Positions 34,517-44,071 of a stretch of DNA of 59,238 bases are shown here, piece by piece. The stretch's first letter is position 1; every line of letters starts with the position of its first letter. The DNA is from Photobacterium phosphoreum (GTDB lineage: Bacteria; Pseudomonadota; Gammaproteobacteria; Enterobacterales; Vibrionaceae), in NCBI RefSeq assembly GCF_002954725.1, contig NZ_MSCQ01000002.1, positions 171,960 through 231,197 of the forward strand. The letters run 5' to 3'. Made by a program: the position numbers and the translations under genes. The notes under the pieces are model-generated. The model was not told the DNA's origin and did not search any database. It saw nothing but the letters and a program-made list of their open reading frames with translations.

Positions 34517-35082
34517 CTGTTTCTTTTTCACAAATTAATATGCTAAAAAGCCAGAAGATTTATGCTACTTTTGTCAATGGCAAGGTTATTACTAAGCAAT
34601 TTTATGATATTTATCAGCAGTCGTTTATTGAAAATACGCTTTATACTGAATTGTTTAATAATTTAGACCATTTTACTCAATTATATCAACATATTGGTTA
34701 TTATCTGAATTTTAATGTTGAGGGTGAGTTTTTCTATATTAGTCGTAGTGAAGTAGAAGAGGATGCTGATACGAACGCGACTAAAATCCAAGCTATTCTG
34801 CTTATGATTGCTCGATATTGGGTAGATAAAGGTTTTGATCTTGATGATTTGGCAACGCCAGTTATTGGCCTGAATCGATCGGCGTTAGATGATATTGCAG
34901 ATCAAGCGATTTATAACGATATAAGAAAAGCATTAGGAATCGAAACGTGGGATAAAGCGATGACGTATTTAATGGATCGTAACTTTCTTTATCTTTGTGG
35001 TGATAAACATTACATTTTAAGTTCTGCTGGCGTGTATTTCTTAAATCGACATGTTGAAAAATATTCAGAAGAATCATTATAA
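34513..35082 (+). CDS. KITE-like subunit, JetB/MksE-type
   Basis: 189 residues, starting in an ATGA overlap with the kleisin stop, implying coupled translation. Helix-rich with two winged-helix-like parts: FYISRSEVEEDADTNATKIQAILLMIARYWVDKGFDL, then LMDRNFLYLCGDKHYILSSAGVYFLN. The size and the late GDKHYILSSAG-type strand pair match MukE/MksE/JetB proteins, which bind kleisin and DNA. Last gene of the operon; a strong terminator follows. Confidence 0.72.
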   Translation: MTVSFSQINMLKSQKIYATFVNGKVITKQFYDIYQQSFIENTLYTELFNNLDHFTQLYQHIGYYLNFNVEGEFFYISRSEVEEDADTNATKIQAILLMIARYWVDKGFDLDDLATPVIGLNRSALDDIADQAIYNDIRKALGIETWDKAMTYLMDRNFLYLCGDKHYILSSAGVYFLNRHVEKYSEESL

Positions 35083-35090
35083 AAACAATC

Positions 35091-35118
35091 AAAAAGCTAA
35101 CATCGCTGTTAGCTTTTT
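35091..35118. terminator. Bidirectional terminator closing the island
   Basis: A perfect 12-bp stem, AAAAAGCTAACA / TGTTAGCTTTTT with loop TCGC, sits between the Wadjet-like operon and the convergent RluA-type gene. Confidence 0.88.
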
Positions 35119-35141
35119 AGATTCATCCCATTTAACCTGAC

Positions 35142-36809
35142 TTAAAAATCGGCATCAACTTCAAACACCATTGGCTCGCCAGTGACAGGGTGGGTTAGGC
35201 CAAGATATTGGGCATGCAGATGTAAGCGGTTTGATTTTTGACCGTATAAGTCATCACCGACAATCGGCATATTCATACCGTTTTGGTGGGCTGAGTGAAT
35301 GCGTAGTTGGTGAGTTCGGCCTGTTTTCGGGTAATAATAAACCTTGGTTTTACCGTCTTTACGTTCGAGAACCTGCCATTTTGTGAGTGCGGGTTTGCCG
35401 TATTCGTAACAGACTAACTGGCGTGGGCGATCGTCTAAATCAACCCGCATTGGTAAGTTAATCTCACCGTGATCTTGCTCCGCAATACCATCGAGTAATG
35501 CCACGTAACGCTTTTCTGCGGTGCGGTTAATAAACTGTTTTTGCAAGGCTTTGTGAGCGTCTTTGGTTAATGCAATTACGATCAATCCTGATGTCGACAT
35601 ATCTAAACGATGTACGATCAGAGGGCTATCACTGTCAGGGAACATCGTTTGCATACGGCTGTAAACTGAATCGGTGATGGTTTTGCCTGGGACTGATAGA
35701 AACTCTGCGGGTTTATTGATAACAATCATCGCATCATCTTGATAAACAATTTCTAGTTCTTTGCCTTCGGCTGGGTTTTGTAATAACGGGTTAGCATCAA
35801 TGTCTAGTCCAGCTAGCATATGCTGTAAAATCGGTTCGCATTTGTTTTTGCACGCTTCATAAAAGTATTTATGTTTGCGAATGTGTGCTGGTGGAGATGC
35901 TCCCCACCAAAATTTAGCCATCGCTAACGGTGTTAGATCCTGCTTAAAAGCATACTGTAGCAATTTGACTGCTGCACAATCTCCAGCACCTTGTGGTGGC
36001 GTTTGATCAATAAACAACGCATTGAGATCTTTTGTTTCACCAGCTTGATTTAAGAATTGATATTGCGCGTAACGGTGTTGTTGTAATAATGCCGTAACGG
36101 TTTTATATTCTGCTTTTAGTAGGGTAAGCGCATCGGTATCAGCTTGTAATTGCTCGCTAATATCGGTGAGTGTTTGTGTCCATTGCTGGCGAATTGCTTT
36201 TTGTTGATGCTTATCAAATGCACTTTCACGGGCTAAACGATGGAATTCTTGGGTCATAAATTCGCTATCGTTACTTTGCTCGGCAGCTGTGCGTTGTAAT
36301 TTACGCTGTTTACGTTGCTCTATCATTTGTAACCGAAATGATTCAGAGGCTAACTCTGCTTGATCTTGGGCTGTCTGGTATTGATGTTGCAATATAATGT
36401 AGCTTGGCTTGGATTCAATCGCGGTTATTTTAGTGCTAACGTCATCAATCAATGCTTGATGACCCTTGATCGCAGGATCGATATTTTGATCATCAAACAC
36501 GGGGGGAACAAAATGCGCTAGGTGTGCAAGATTGGCAATCTTTCCTGAAAATGCAGATAAATAACCGATCTCACCCTGCTGGTTTTGAACTAATAAAACC
36601 CCAAACATATGACCAATCGCATCATCATTGTCCAAACCAAAATTATGCTGCCACTGATTTTGGGTTGCGATATGTTGTTGTAATTCTTGAGCGGCTAACA
36701 CACATAATGGATGTGGTGTGTAGCAAAATGGAAAAGTAAAGCGCTCAGGTAATGGTAGCGTATCAATCGCAGTGATGAAGCGGGTAAAGGTGTTGTTAGA
36801 TGAATGCAT
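35142..36809 (-). CDS. RluA-family pseudouridine synthase with long N-terminal extension
   Basis: 555 residues from ATG 36809 (an ATG at 36848 is also possible). The C-terminal ~210 residues are the RluA catalytic domain: the nucleophile motif VHRLDMSTSGLIVIALT and the later KTGRTHQLRIHSAHQ. The first ~340 residues contain a GAF-like start (CYTPHPLCVLAAQELQQH) and a long Gln/Glu-rich coiled coil. The same large architecture exists in other Vibrionaceae pseudouridine synthases. RNA target unknown. It forms the right flank of the island. Confidence 0.85.
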   Translation of the reverse strand: MHSSNNTFTRFITAIDTLPLPERFTFPFCYTPHPLCVLAAQELQQHIATQNQWQHNFGLDNDDAIGHMFGVLLVQNQQGEIGYLSAFSGKIANLAHLAHFVPPVFDDQNIDPAIKGHQALIDDVSTKITAIESKPSYIILQHQYQTAQDQAELASESFRLQMIEQRKQRKLQRTAAEQSNDSEFMTQEFHRLARESAFDKHQQKAIRQQWTQTLTDISEQLQADTDALTLLKAEYKTVTALLQQHRYAQYQFLNQAGETKDLNALFIDQTPPQGAGDCAAVKLLQYAFKQDLTPLAMAKFWWGASPPAHIRKHKYFYEACKNKCEPILQHMLAGLDIDANPLLQNPAEGKELEIVYQDDAMIVINKPAEFLSVPGKTITDSVYSRMQTMFPDSDSPLIVHRLDMSTSGLIVIALTKDAHKALQKQFINRTAEKRYVALLDGIAEQDHGEINLPMRVDLDDRPRQLVCYEYGKPALTKWQVLERKDGKTKVYYYPKTGRTHQLRIHSAHQNGMNMPIVGDDLYGQKSNRLHLHAQYLGLTHPVTGEPMVFEVDADF

Positions 36810-37067
36810 GATGTTATCTATTGCGAACAGGGGCAGTGATTCTAGCATTTCCAATACGTAAATTCGAGTAAGCTAACGGTAACTGTTTTGGAAGGCATTT
36901 AAGGAAAATAGGTTAGATACTTTTTATATTTAAAAGGGACATGTTTTAGTTAATTATGATAAGTATCAAATTTTGAGTATTAATATTACTTTTTTATGAT
37001 AGAGACATTGTTACGTTTTAGGATTATTGTTTGTTACAGATATTTAAGATAATTACTGAGGTGTATC

Positions 37068-37349
37068 ATGAGCTTAAAAATCAAATGTGAACATATGGAA
37101 TTAACTGATTCAATTAAATCATTAGTTGCAGATTATATTGAAAAAATGATGGTTATTGATCCTGAATTTAAACATATTCATGTTGATATCATTAAAGAAG
37201 ATACAGGTTATGCTGTTGATTTAAAAATGGATACAGAAGAATTTAATAAAGTAAGTGCTAAAGCTCATAATGTAAATATTGATGAGTGTATTAAAGAAGC
37301 ATTCTTCCATTTTGAAAAAGTAATTGAAAAGAAAGCAGCACATCAATAA
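37068..37349 (+). CDS. HPF/RaiA-type ribosome hibernation factor
   Basis: 93 residues, the length of short HPF. It has the beta-alpha-beta-beta-beta-alpha arrangement of S30AE proteins: an N-terminal strand, helix LTDSIKSLVADYIEKMM, strands HIHVDIIKE and YAVDLKM, and helix IDECIKEAFFHFEKVIEKK. It is less basic than E. coli HPF or YfiA and may be a paralogue. Family members bind the 30S decoding centre in stationary phase. GAGGTG precedes the ATG. Monocistronic. Confidence 0.82.
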   Translation: MSLKIKCEHMELTDSIKSLVADYIEKMMVIDPEFKHIHVDIIKEDTGYAVDLKMDTEEFNKVSAKAHNVNIDECIKEAFFHFEKVIEKKAAHQ

Positions 37350-37376
37350 TAGAGTATTGTTTATTGTTGTAATGAG

Positions 37377-37401
37377 AAGGCTCTTATTTAGAGCCTTTTT
37401 T
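37377..37401 (+). terminator. Terminator of the HPF-like gene
   Basis: Stem AAGGCTC / GAGCCTT with loop TTATTTA and a T tract, 27 bp past the stop codon. Confidence 0.8.
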
Positions 37402-37447
37402 ATTTGCTGTTGTTTATAATACGAGATTGTTTTTATTGATGAGAAAT

Positions 37448-37481
37448 AAAAAAGGGTAGAGTAACAATTGTGACTATACCC
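37448..37481 (-). terminator. Terminator of the cyo operon
   Basis: On the minus strand GGGTA-N18-TACCC followed by a T run; the loop is itself largely palindromic around ACAATTGT. It lies about 20 bp beyond the last gene of the quinol oxidase operon. Confidence 0.65.
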
Positions 37482-37500
37482 ATTAATAATAACAATAATA

Positions 37501-38001
37501 TTAATTGCTGATCACTTGTCGGGTGGTGATTAAACAAATATTCGGCAATTGATCGGTTAAAAAAGCTTGTTTGCCTTTAATTCGTTTACTGTTGAGCACA
37601 TAGGTTCGTTCATTCAATTTACCTTGAAAATCCCACTTACTGAATGCTTCGTGACGAGCATCAGAACACGATGTTTGTAATACATAACTTTCAGTGACTG
37701 AAGTATCACAGCGACCTGCGGTATTTTTTACACCATGAAAGCTAACATGGCTATCACGATCTCGATAACTGGTTACTGCGAGTGCATTGAAAAGATGAAT
37801 CTCATCAGACTTATCGTTGTAAGACAATATACGGTGTGGGTTGGTTTTCAATGTTACCTCAGCAAGTTGTATTAATTCGCTTGAACAAGGGATCGATTGA
37901 CTCTTTAGTATACTGTCCATTGATGTTTTTGCTGTTGCTGGTGCAATAAACATACTTGGTAATAGACAGGCTCCAATAATAAAAAGCGGTGCACATTTCA
38001 T
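37501..38001 (-). CDS. Periplasmic hypothetical protein, last gene of the cyo operon
   Basis: 166 residues, family not recognised. The signal peptide ends near PATAKTS (about residue 25). Four Cys remain in the mature part (IPCSS, GRCDT, TSCSD, NICLI), suggesting two disulphides. It lies 13 bp downstream of the PCu(A)C gene on the same strand, so it is probably co-transcribed with the oxidase and copper-handling genes. Role unknown. Confidence 0.7.
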   Translation of the reverse strand: MKCAPLFIIGACLLPSMFIAPATAKTSMDSILKSQSIPCSSELIQLAEVTLKTNPHRILSYNDKSDEIHLFNALAVTSYRDRDSHVSFHGVKNTAGRCDTSVTESYVLQTSCSDARHEAFSKWDFQGKLNERTYVLNSKRIKGKQAFLTDQLPNICLITTRQVISN

Positions 38002-38014
38002 GTGAGTTCTCCGA

Positions 38015-38518
38015 TCAATGCTTTTTCAGTGGCATCACTAACAACTGCACATCAAAGTGTTCACCATTAGCTTGCTGCATGCTAACAGTAATTACTTGAT
38101 CAGCTTTAAGGGCACTTTTAACCCCCATAAACATTAGGTGATAGCCATTGCTTGCAAGCGTAACACTGTCTTTTGCGGGAATTTCAAGAGCATCTACTTT
38201 ACGCATCGCCATTTGACTATCACGCATAAACATACGATGAAACTCGGTATGCTTAGCAATAACGCTGGTTGCGCCGGTGAGGGTGATCGCTTTATCACTC
38301 TTATTGATGATTTTCATGTAACCAGAGCTGACTTTAGTTCCGGGAATCGTGGCTTTCGCAGTGGCATTTTCAATGGTTAATTCAGCGTTTATTTTCTGAA
38401 TATTACTATAACCATGTTGGGTTGATGGTTGATGGTCGCCATGATCCATATCTGTTGCAAAAGCCGCTGATTGAAAACAGCTAAGTAATAATGCTAACCA
38501 CAAAGAATTTTTTTTCAT
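38015..38518 (-). CDS. Periplasmic copper chaperone PCu(A)C
   Basis: 167 residues: a signal peptide ending at AAFATD, a His/Met-rich N-terminal patch (DMDHGDHQPSTQHG), then the DUF461 domain with the copper motif H-X10-M-X21-H-X-M (HRMFMRDSQMAMRK through NGYHLMFMG). PCu(A)C carries Cu(I) to oxidase assembly. Here it sits with an SCO protein behind a bo3 quinol oxidase, which has Cu(B) but no Cu(A). Supply of Cu(B) is the likely task. Confidence 0.88.
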   Translation of the reverse strand: MKKNSLWLALLLSCFQSAAFATDMDHGDHQPSTQHGYSNIQKINAELTIENATAKATIPGTKVSSGYMKIINKSDKAITLTGATSVIAKHTEFHRMFMRDSQMAMRKVDALEIPAKDSVTLASNGYHLMFMGVKSALKADQVITVSMQQANGEHFDVQLLVMPLKKH

Positions 38519-38530
38519 TGTTTATATCTC

Positions 38531-39151
38531 CTATTGTTTAGCAATTGATTTGGCGTAGATACGCTCAATACCAGCAGCAAGCTCAATCGGGGTTGTGTTA
38601 TGGCTCATCGCACCAACTAATGTGCCTGTTTCATCAATAATGTAGAAACGTGAAGAGTGATCAACGGTGTAGCTTAATTCCGATGATTCCATATCAACAA
38701 TGTCAAAATAGACCCCATATTGTTTGGTGAGTGCATCAATTTGTTGTTTTGTACCTGTTATGCCAACAACGTGGTCATCAAAATATTTGGCGAATTGATT
38801 TAAGGATTCTAAATCATCACGTTCAGGATCAACACTAATGAACAACCCGCGTACATGGTTATAAGTTTGTGGTGATAAGCGCGACAAAGCTGTCGATAAC
38901 ACTCCCATTGATGAAGGACAGACTTCAGCGCAGTTAAGAAAGCCAAAATAAAGCACAACGATATTGCCTTTATATTGCTCAAGGCTGACAGTGCCATTTA
39001 AACTATTAAGCTCAAATGGGCCCCCAAGATCTTTAAGTGGCTTAACGTTTTCGCCTATTGGTGTGGTGGTGTTGTAGATATAGCCGCCCATTAATGTGGC
39101 AAGAAACAGTGCTCCAAACAGAAGCACTATTTTAGTTGGATTTTTGGTCAT
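38531..39151 (-). CDS. SCO1/SenC family copper/thiol assembly protein
   Basis: 206 residues, anchored by one N-terminal helix (IVLLFGALFLATLMGGYIY). The thioredoxin-like domain carries CAEVC (in GFLNCAEVCPSSMG) and the distal His of VDHSSRF, which together bind copper. SCO proteins act in Cu insertion and thiol reduction during oxidase biogenesis. It starts 4 bp inside the cyoE stop region (39148-39151), indicating translational coupling. Confidence 0.9.
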   Translation of the reverse strand: MTKNPTKIVLLFGALFLATLMGGYIYNTTTPIGENVKPLKDLGGPFELNSLNGTVSLEQYKGNIVVLYFGFLNCAEVCPSSMGVLSTALSRLSPQTYNHVRGLFISVDPERDDLESLNQFAKYFDDHVVGITGTKQQIDALTKQYGVYFDIVDMESSELSYTVDHSSRFYIIDETGTLVGAMSHNTTPIELAAGIERIYAKSIAKQ

Positions 39152-40065
39152 GAATGCGGCTCCATTATTACAGCTGGAAGTGCATTAACTTGATAGTTTT
39201 CGTCAAGACTTTCAGATGAAAAATCCAGTGATATCAAGGTGCAAAATACCATGATGTTAAAAATAGAGCTTAACAGCATTTTCTTACCCCATTGTGCATC
39301 TGGGACTTTTTGATAACCGACTTTCGCAATATAAAGCCAGTGTAAGCTGACTAATCCCATCCCTAATGCATACCAACTGCCAGCGTAACCGAGATAAGTT
39401 AAAGTGAGTGCTGCCATTGCAAAGGCAATGATGTAACCGATGATATGGTAACGTGCACGCGCAATACCGATCTCAACAGGTAAGACTGGAATCGATGCTG
39501 ATTTATAATCTTCGAAACGGTAGATCGCAATCGCATAAGAGTGTGGAATTTGCCATAAACAAAAAGTGATGAACAATATCGCAGCGCCTGTATCAAACTG
39601 ACCAGTAACCGCACAATAACCAATAACAGGTGGACATGCGCCAGATAAGCCACCGATTAAAGTGCCGTGAACAGATTTACGTTTGAAGTACAGGCTGTAA
39701 AAACCAACATAAACCACAAATCCAAGCACACCAAATTGAAAAGCAACTAAAGATGTATATTGATAAAGGGTAAAAAATCCCGCAAGGCATAATGTGCTCG
39801 CCCACATTAATGCATGTGATACAGGTACGACTTTTTTGACCAACTCACGTTCACAGGTACGTTTCATTAACTTGTCGATATCAATATCGATGACATTATT
39901 GAACACACAACCAGAGGCTACAATTAAGGTTGTACCAACGCATACCGCGAGTAGTAGTAACCAATTAATATTGCCTTGAGAAGCAAGCAGTACGCCACCC
40001 ACGGCGGCAACTAAGTTGCCACCGATGATGCCCGGTTTAGTAAGTTTCAGATAAGGTTTAATCAT
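39148..40065 (-). CDS. cyoE: Haem o synthase CyoE (protoheme farnesyltransferase)
   Basis: 305 residues with about nine membrane segments. The UbiA-type active-site motifs are FNNVIDIDIDKLMKRT (Asp-rich motif 1) and YRFEDYKSASIPVLP (motif 2). It farnesylates haem b to haem o for the bo3 oxidase encoded upstream. It lies 13 bp after cyoD. Confidence 0.93.
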   Translation of the reverse strand: MIKPYLKLTKPGIIGGNLVAAVGGVLLASQGNINWLLLLAVCVGTTLIVASGCVFNNVIDIDIDKLMKRTCERELVKKVVPVSHALMWASTLCLAGFFTLYQYTSLVAFQFGVLGFVVYVGFYSLYFKRKSVHGTLIGGLSGACPPVIGYCAVTGQFDTGAAILFITFCLWQIPHSYAIAIYRFEDYKSASIPVLPVEIGIARARYHIIGYIIAFAMAALTLTYLGYAGSWYALGMGLVSLHWLYIAKVGYQKVPDAQWGKKMLLSSIFNIMVFCTLISLDFSSESLDENYQVNALPAVIMEPHS

Positions 40066-40078
40066 AGAACATCCCTGA

Positions 40079-40447
40079 TCAATGACCCATTAGCATGTTG
40101 TGGTTTAAGTGATCCATGATCCACAACGAACCAATAAGAATAATAGAAACAATGACGACCACGAATACGGCAGATGACGTATTCCACATTTGTTCTGATG
40201 AGGTGTTCATGTGTAGGAAGAACACCAGCTGTACTAGGATCTGTGCTACGGCAAAGACCATGATCACACCAATAATGAATTGGGTTGAACCGACACCTGC
40301 CATAACCATAGCGAAAGGAACAATGGTCAAAATAATTGAGAACACTAGCCCTCGAACATATTCTTTTACACTGCCGTGTGCTTGACCACCTTGACCATGT
40401 TCAGCTAAATGTTGGTCAGTTGAGTGTTGGTTAGTTGAATTGCCCAT
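40079..40447 (-). CDS. cyoD: Cytochrome bo3 quinol oxidase subunit IV (CyoD)
   Basis: 122 residues from ATG 40447, which overlaps the cyoC stop as TAATG. A His-rich N-terminus (STDQHLAEHGQGGQAHG) is followed by three membrane helices and the motif LVQLVFFLHMNTSSEQ typical of CyoD. It is an accessory subunit that supports Cu(B) binding and complex assembly. Confidence 0.92.
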   Translation of the reverse strand: MGNSTNQHSTDQHLAEHGQGGQAHGSVKEYVRGLVFSIILTIVPFAMVMAGVGSTQFIIGVIMVFAVAQILVQLVFFLHMNTSSEQMWNTSSAVFVVVIVSIILIGSLWIMDHLNHNMLMGH

Positions 40448-41091
40448 TACAATACTCCCATTAAGTAAACAACACTGAACACACAGATCCAAATAATATC
40501 GAGGAAGTGCCAGAACAGGCTTAAACAGGCTAAGCGTGTTTTGTTTTCTGCTGAAAATCCATCACGTTTAAAGTGGAAGAACAACACGATCATCCATACC
40601 AAACCTGCAAATACGTGCAGTCCGTGAGTCGCCACCAGACCATAAAATGCTGACCAGTATGCGCTGCTATGGAACGTTGCTCCTTCATTACTGAAATGAT
40701 AGAACTCATACAGTTCCATGATTAAGAAAGAGAATCCAAGCATGAAGGTAATGCCTAACCACTTGAGCATGCCTTTCATGTCTTCATGATTAGCCTTTAA
40801 CATTGCCATGCCAAAGGTAAAACTACTGAACAGTAGTAACGCCGTTTCTGCTAATACAAAGCTTAAATTAAATAGCTCTTTAGGCTCAATTAAGCCAGCA
40901 AAGCTGTTGGAGTAAACGGCATAAACGGCAAATAATGTACCGAATAATAAACAGTCACTGAGGATATAAATCCAAAAGCCAAAAATGGTATCACCAGCAT
41001 AGTCGTGATGGTCATGATCATCGAGATCATGACCGTCATTAGACTGAGCAGGGACAGTAAGGTTAAGTGTATCTTTTACGTCTGTAGTCAT
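40447..41091 (-). CDS. cyoC: Cytochrome bo3 quinol oxidase subunit III (CyoC)
   Basis: 214 residues, five membrane helices. Family features: GFWIYILSDCLLFGTLFAVYAV, HEDMKGMLKWLGITFMLGFSF and the end LFWHFLDIIWICVFSVVYLMG. A His/Asp-rich N-terminus (DDHDHHDY) precedes the first helix. It lies 15 bp after cyoB. Confidence 0.94.
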   Translation of the reverse strand: MTTDVKDTLNLTVPAQSNDGHDLDDHDHHDYAGDTIFGFWIYILSDCLLFGTLFAVYAVYSNSFAGLIEPKELFNLSFVLAETALLLFSSFTFGMAMLKANHEDMKGMLKWLGITFMLGFSFLIMELYEFYHFSNEGATFHSSAYWSAFYGLVATHGLHVFAGLVWMIVLFFHFKRDGFSAENKTRLACLSLFWHFLDIIWICVFSVVYLMGVL

Positions 41092-41106
41092 AACTGCTCT
41101 CGTCCC

Positions 41107-43194
41107 TTATGCCATTGAGTCTGCTGGTTTTAGACCTGATGGATCGAAATCATCATCATCTTCACCATCTTCGTTTTCAAATGTCTTCTCACCACGTGCT
41201 TTTGTAAGATGTTTACTTTCAATGGCTTCAACTTCAGATACTTCAACGTAGTAATCTTTATTGCGTTGGAAGCTGTAAACGATCCAAGATGCAATCATGC
41301 CGACTGCACCAGCAATCACCATCCACCAAATATGCCAGATGAAAGCAAAGCCAAACATTAATGAGAACATACTGATAACCACACCTGCCCACGTATTTTT
41401 TGGCATATGAATGCGCTTATAACGTTCAGGCTTTTGGTAAGCTAAACCATGCTCTTTCGCATAATGATGTTCATCACGATCATGAATCTCTGGTAACAAA
41501 GCAAAGTTATAGAATGGAGGAGGTGACGATGTTGCCCATTCCAGAGTACGGCCATTCCATGGGTCGCCAGTAAGATCTACATTTTTCTTACGATCACGAA
41601 TACTGACGTAAATTTGGTAGAACTGAACCGCAATACCCGCAGCAACAATGCATACACCAAATGCAGCCACCCATAAGTAAGGTGCCCATTCTGGATTATC
41701 TGCCACATTAAGACGACGTGTCATGCCGTTAAAACCAAGAACATAGACAGGCATAAAGGCGACGAAGAAACCGACAGTCCAAAGCGCACATGAGATCTTG
41801 CCTAGGCGTTCATCAAGGGTGAATCCTGTTGCTTTAGGGAACCAATAAGTCAGGCCAGCAAAGTAACCAAATAGTGCACCACCAATAATCACGTTATGGA
41901 AGTGGGCAATAACGAAGAGGCTGTTATGCAGCACAAAGTTAGCCGCAGGTATCGCCAGCATTACGCCAGTCATACCACCAATCGTAAATGTGATCAGAAA
42001 TGCAATCGTCCACCACATACTGGCACTGAACTCGACTCGGCCTTTATACATGGTAAATAACCAGTTGAAGATCTTAACCCCAGTTGGAATTGAGATAATC
42101 ATGGTTGCAATACCGAAGAAGGCGTTGACACTTGCACCTGCCCCCATGGTAAAGAAGTGATGCAACCATACGATAAATGACAACACCATAATCACCATTG
42201 TTGCCCACACTAATGAGGTGTAACCAAATAAACGTTTACGTGAGAACGTAGCGGTGATTTCGGAAAAAATACCAAAAGCAGGTAATACTAGAATATAAAC
42301 TTCAGGGTGACCCCATGCCCAAATCAGGTTGACGTACATCATTTGGTTACCACCCATATCAGTGGTAAAGAAATGGGTACCGACGTAACGATCGAGAGTC
42401 AGCAGCGTCAGAGTGACTGTCAAAATAGGGAAGGCAAGAACAATCAGTGCGTTGGCACACAGTGATGTCCATGTAAATACCGGCATTTGCATCATTTTCA
42501 TGCCAGGTGCGCGCATACGAAGGATGGTAACAACAAAGTTAATGCCCGTTAGTAGTGTACCAATACCTGATATTTGCAGTGACCATAACCAATAATCAAC
42601 CCCAACCCAAGGATTGGCATCCATACCTGAAAGTGGTGGGTAGGCTAACCAACCAGTGGCAGCAAATTCACCAACAAAAAGGGACATGTTAATAAGAATA
42701 ACGCCGACAACGAAGAGCCAAAAACTCAGGGAGTTTAAAAAAGGGAAGGCAACATCACGAGCACCTATCTGCAACGGCACAATAATATTCATTAAACCTA
42801 CCACGAATGGCATCGCAACGAAGAAAATCATGATCACGCCATGGGCAGTAAAGACTTGGTCGTAGTGTTCTGGTGGCAGATAGCTGGCATCAATAGTTGA
42901 AGCCGCTTGTTGAGAACGCATTAATATCGCATCAGAAAAACCACGTACTAGCATCACCATTGATACGATGATGTACATAATACCTATTTTTTTATGATCG
43001 ACAGAAGTAAACCATTCGCTCCATAAGTAATGCCATTTCTTTTGATAAGTAATCAAACCAAACAGTGCTAATCCACCCAGCACAACCGCCATCATAACGG
43101 GGAAAACAACGGGATCGGTAAAAGGGATAACATCCCAATTTAATTTGCCGAAAATTGGATCCACTTCGGCGTATACATCTCCTTTATAGGCCAT
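41107..43194 (-). CDS. cyoB: Cytochrome bo3 quinol oxidase subunit I (CyoB)
   Basis: 695 residues from ATG 43194, with AGGAGT upstream. The haem-copper core is intact: [14 protein letters not shown] (Cu(B) His, proton-channel Glu and crosslinked Tyr), the HH pair in WLHHFFTMG, and HFHNVIIGG with the haem ligands. The length and the fifteen or so helices match CyoB. It reduces oxygen with quinol electrons and pumps protons. It overlaps the end of cyoA. Confidence 0.96.
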   Translation of the reverse strand: MAYKGDVYAEVDPIFGKLNWDVIPFTDPVVFPVMMAVVLGGLALFGLITYQKKWHYLWSEWFTSVDHKKIGIMYIIVSMVMLVRGFSDAILMRSQQAASTIDASYLPPEHYDQVFTAHGVIMIFFVAMPFVVGLMNIIVPLQIGARDVAFPFLNSLSFWLFVVGVILINMSLFVGEFAATGWLAYPPLSGMDANPWVGVDYWLWSLQISGIGTLLTGINFVVTILRMRAPGMKMMQMPVFTWTSLCANALIVLAFPILTVTLTLLTLDRYVGTHFFTTDMGGNQMMYVNLIWAWGHPEVYILVLPAFGIFSEITATFSRKRLFGYTSLVWATMVIMVLSFIVWLHHFFTMGAGASVNAFFGIATMIISIPTGVKIFNWLFTMYKGRVEFSASMWWTIAFLITFTIGGMTGVMLAIPAANFVLHNSLFVIAHFHNVIIGGALFGYFAGLTYWFPKATGFTLDERLGKISCALWTVGFFVAFMPVYVLGFNGMTRRLNVADNPEWAPYLWVAAFGVCIVAAGIAVQFYQIYVSIRDRKKNVDLTGDPWNGRTLEWATSSPPPFYNFALLPEIHDRDEHHYAKEHGLAYQKPERYKRIHMPKNTWAGVVISMFSLMFGFAFIWHIWWMVIAGAVGMIASWIVYSFQRNKDYYVEVSEVEAIESKHLTKARGEKTFENEDGEDDDDFDPSGLKPADSMA

Positions 43195-44071
43195 TTTGGA
43201 CTCCTGCGTGCTTCTCAATAATGTCTTTAAATTTCAGCGGTGCGACAGAGGCAAAATAGGTTACTGGATGTGGTGCAGTAATTTGCTCTTTAGCATTAGC
43301 TGTCAATTGATCGTAAGTGTTGTTATTTAGAACTTGCTCAGAGGCTTTGACTTTTTTGATCCATTGGTCAAAATCAACATCGTTCACTGCGTGGGCCTTA
43401 AATCGCATGTTGGCGAAGCCGTAGCCACTGTAATTGGCTGAAATCCCTCGATAAGATCCTTCTTCTTGTGCCATGAGGTTTAAACGGTTTTCCATACCAG
43501 CCATTGCATAGACTTGGCTACCTAGCTGTGGAATAAAAAATGAATTCATGGCGGTATCTGAAGTGACTAAGAATTTAACGGGGCGGTTAACGGGTAGAGC
43601 AATTTCATTGACTGTCGCGATCTGTTGTTCTGGGTAAATAAACAGCCATTTCCAATTCATTGCGACGACTTGAATGATTAATGGTTCTTTATCGGAAACA
43701 ATCTCTTTTCTTGGATCGAGTGAGTAAGAAGTTTGATAGGTGATCCAACCTAATGCGAGAACGATCAGGCAAGGTACTGTCCACACAATGATTTCTATTT
43801 TGGTCGAATGTTCCCATTCTGGTGCGTATTCAGCTTTCTTGTTGCTATGACGGTATTTATACGGGAAATAAATGGTCATGAACAAAACAGGTACGATGAT
43901 GATAGCCATCAAGAGTACTGATGTAATGATTAATGATGACTGGGCTTCACCAATGACGCCTTTAGAGTCAAAGAGCACCATGTTGCTACTGGCGAATAGA
44001 GCCACCAAAAGTAATGTTGAAAGTAGTGTAAGGAGAATGATTATCTTCTTCTTACTGCGGATTATTTTCAT
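43184..44071 (-). CDS. cyoA: Cytochrome bo3 quinol oxidase subunit II (CyoA)
   Basis: 295 residues from ATG 44071, with AGGAGG 6 nt upstream. Two membrane helices are followed by a cupredoxin domain lacking the Cu(A) ligands ([21 protein letters not shown]), as expected for a quinol oxidase. Odd point: E. coli CyoA is a lipoprotein with Cys25 in LLSGCNSALLD; here the aligned stretch is [11 protein letters not shown], with Ser at that place, so this subunit is probably not lipidated. First gene of cyoABCDE-sco-pccA-hypothetical. Confidence 0.92.
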   Translation of the reverse strand: MKIIRSKKKIIILLTLLSTLLLVALFASSNMVLFDSKGVIGEAQSSLIITSVLLMAIIIVPVLFMTIYFPYKYRHSNKKAEYAPEWEHSTKIEIIVWTVPCLIVLALGWITYQTSYSLDPRKEIVSDKEPLIIQVVAMNWKWLFIYPEQQIATVNEIALPVNRPVKFLVTSDTAMNSFFIPQLGSQVYAMAGMENRLNLMAQEEGSYRGISANYSGYGFANMRFKAHAVNDVDFDQWIKKVKASEQVLNNNTYDQLTANAKEQITAPHPVTYFASVAPLKFKDIIEKHAGVQNGL

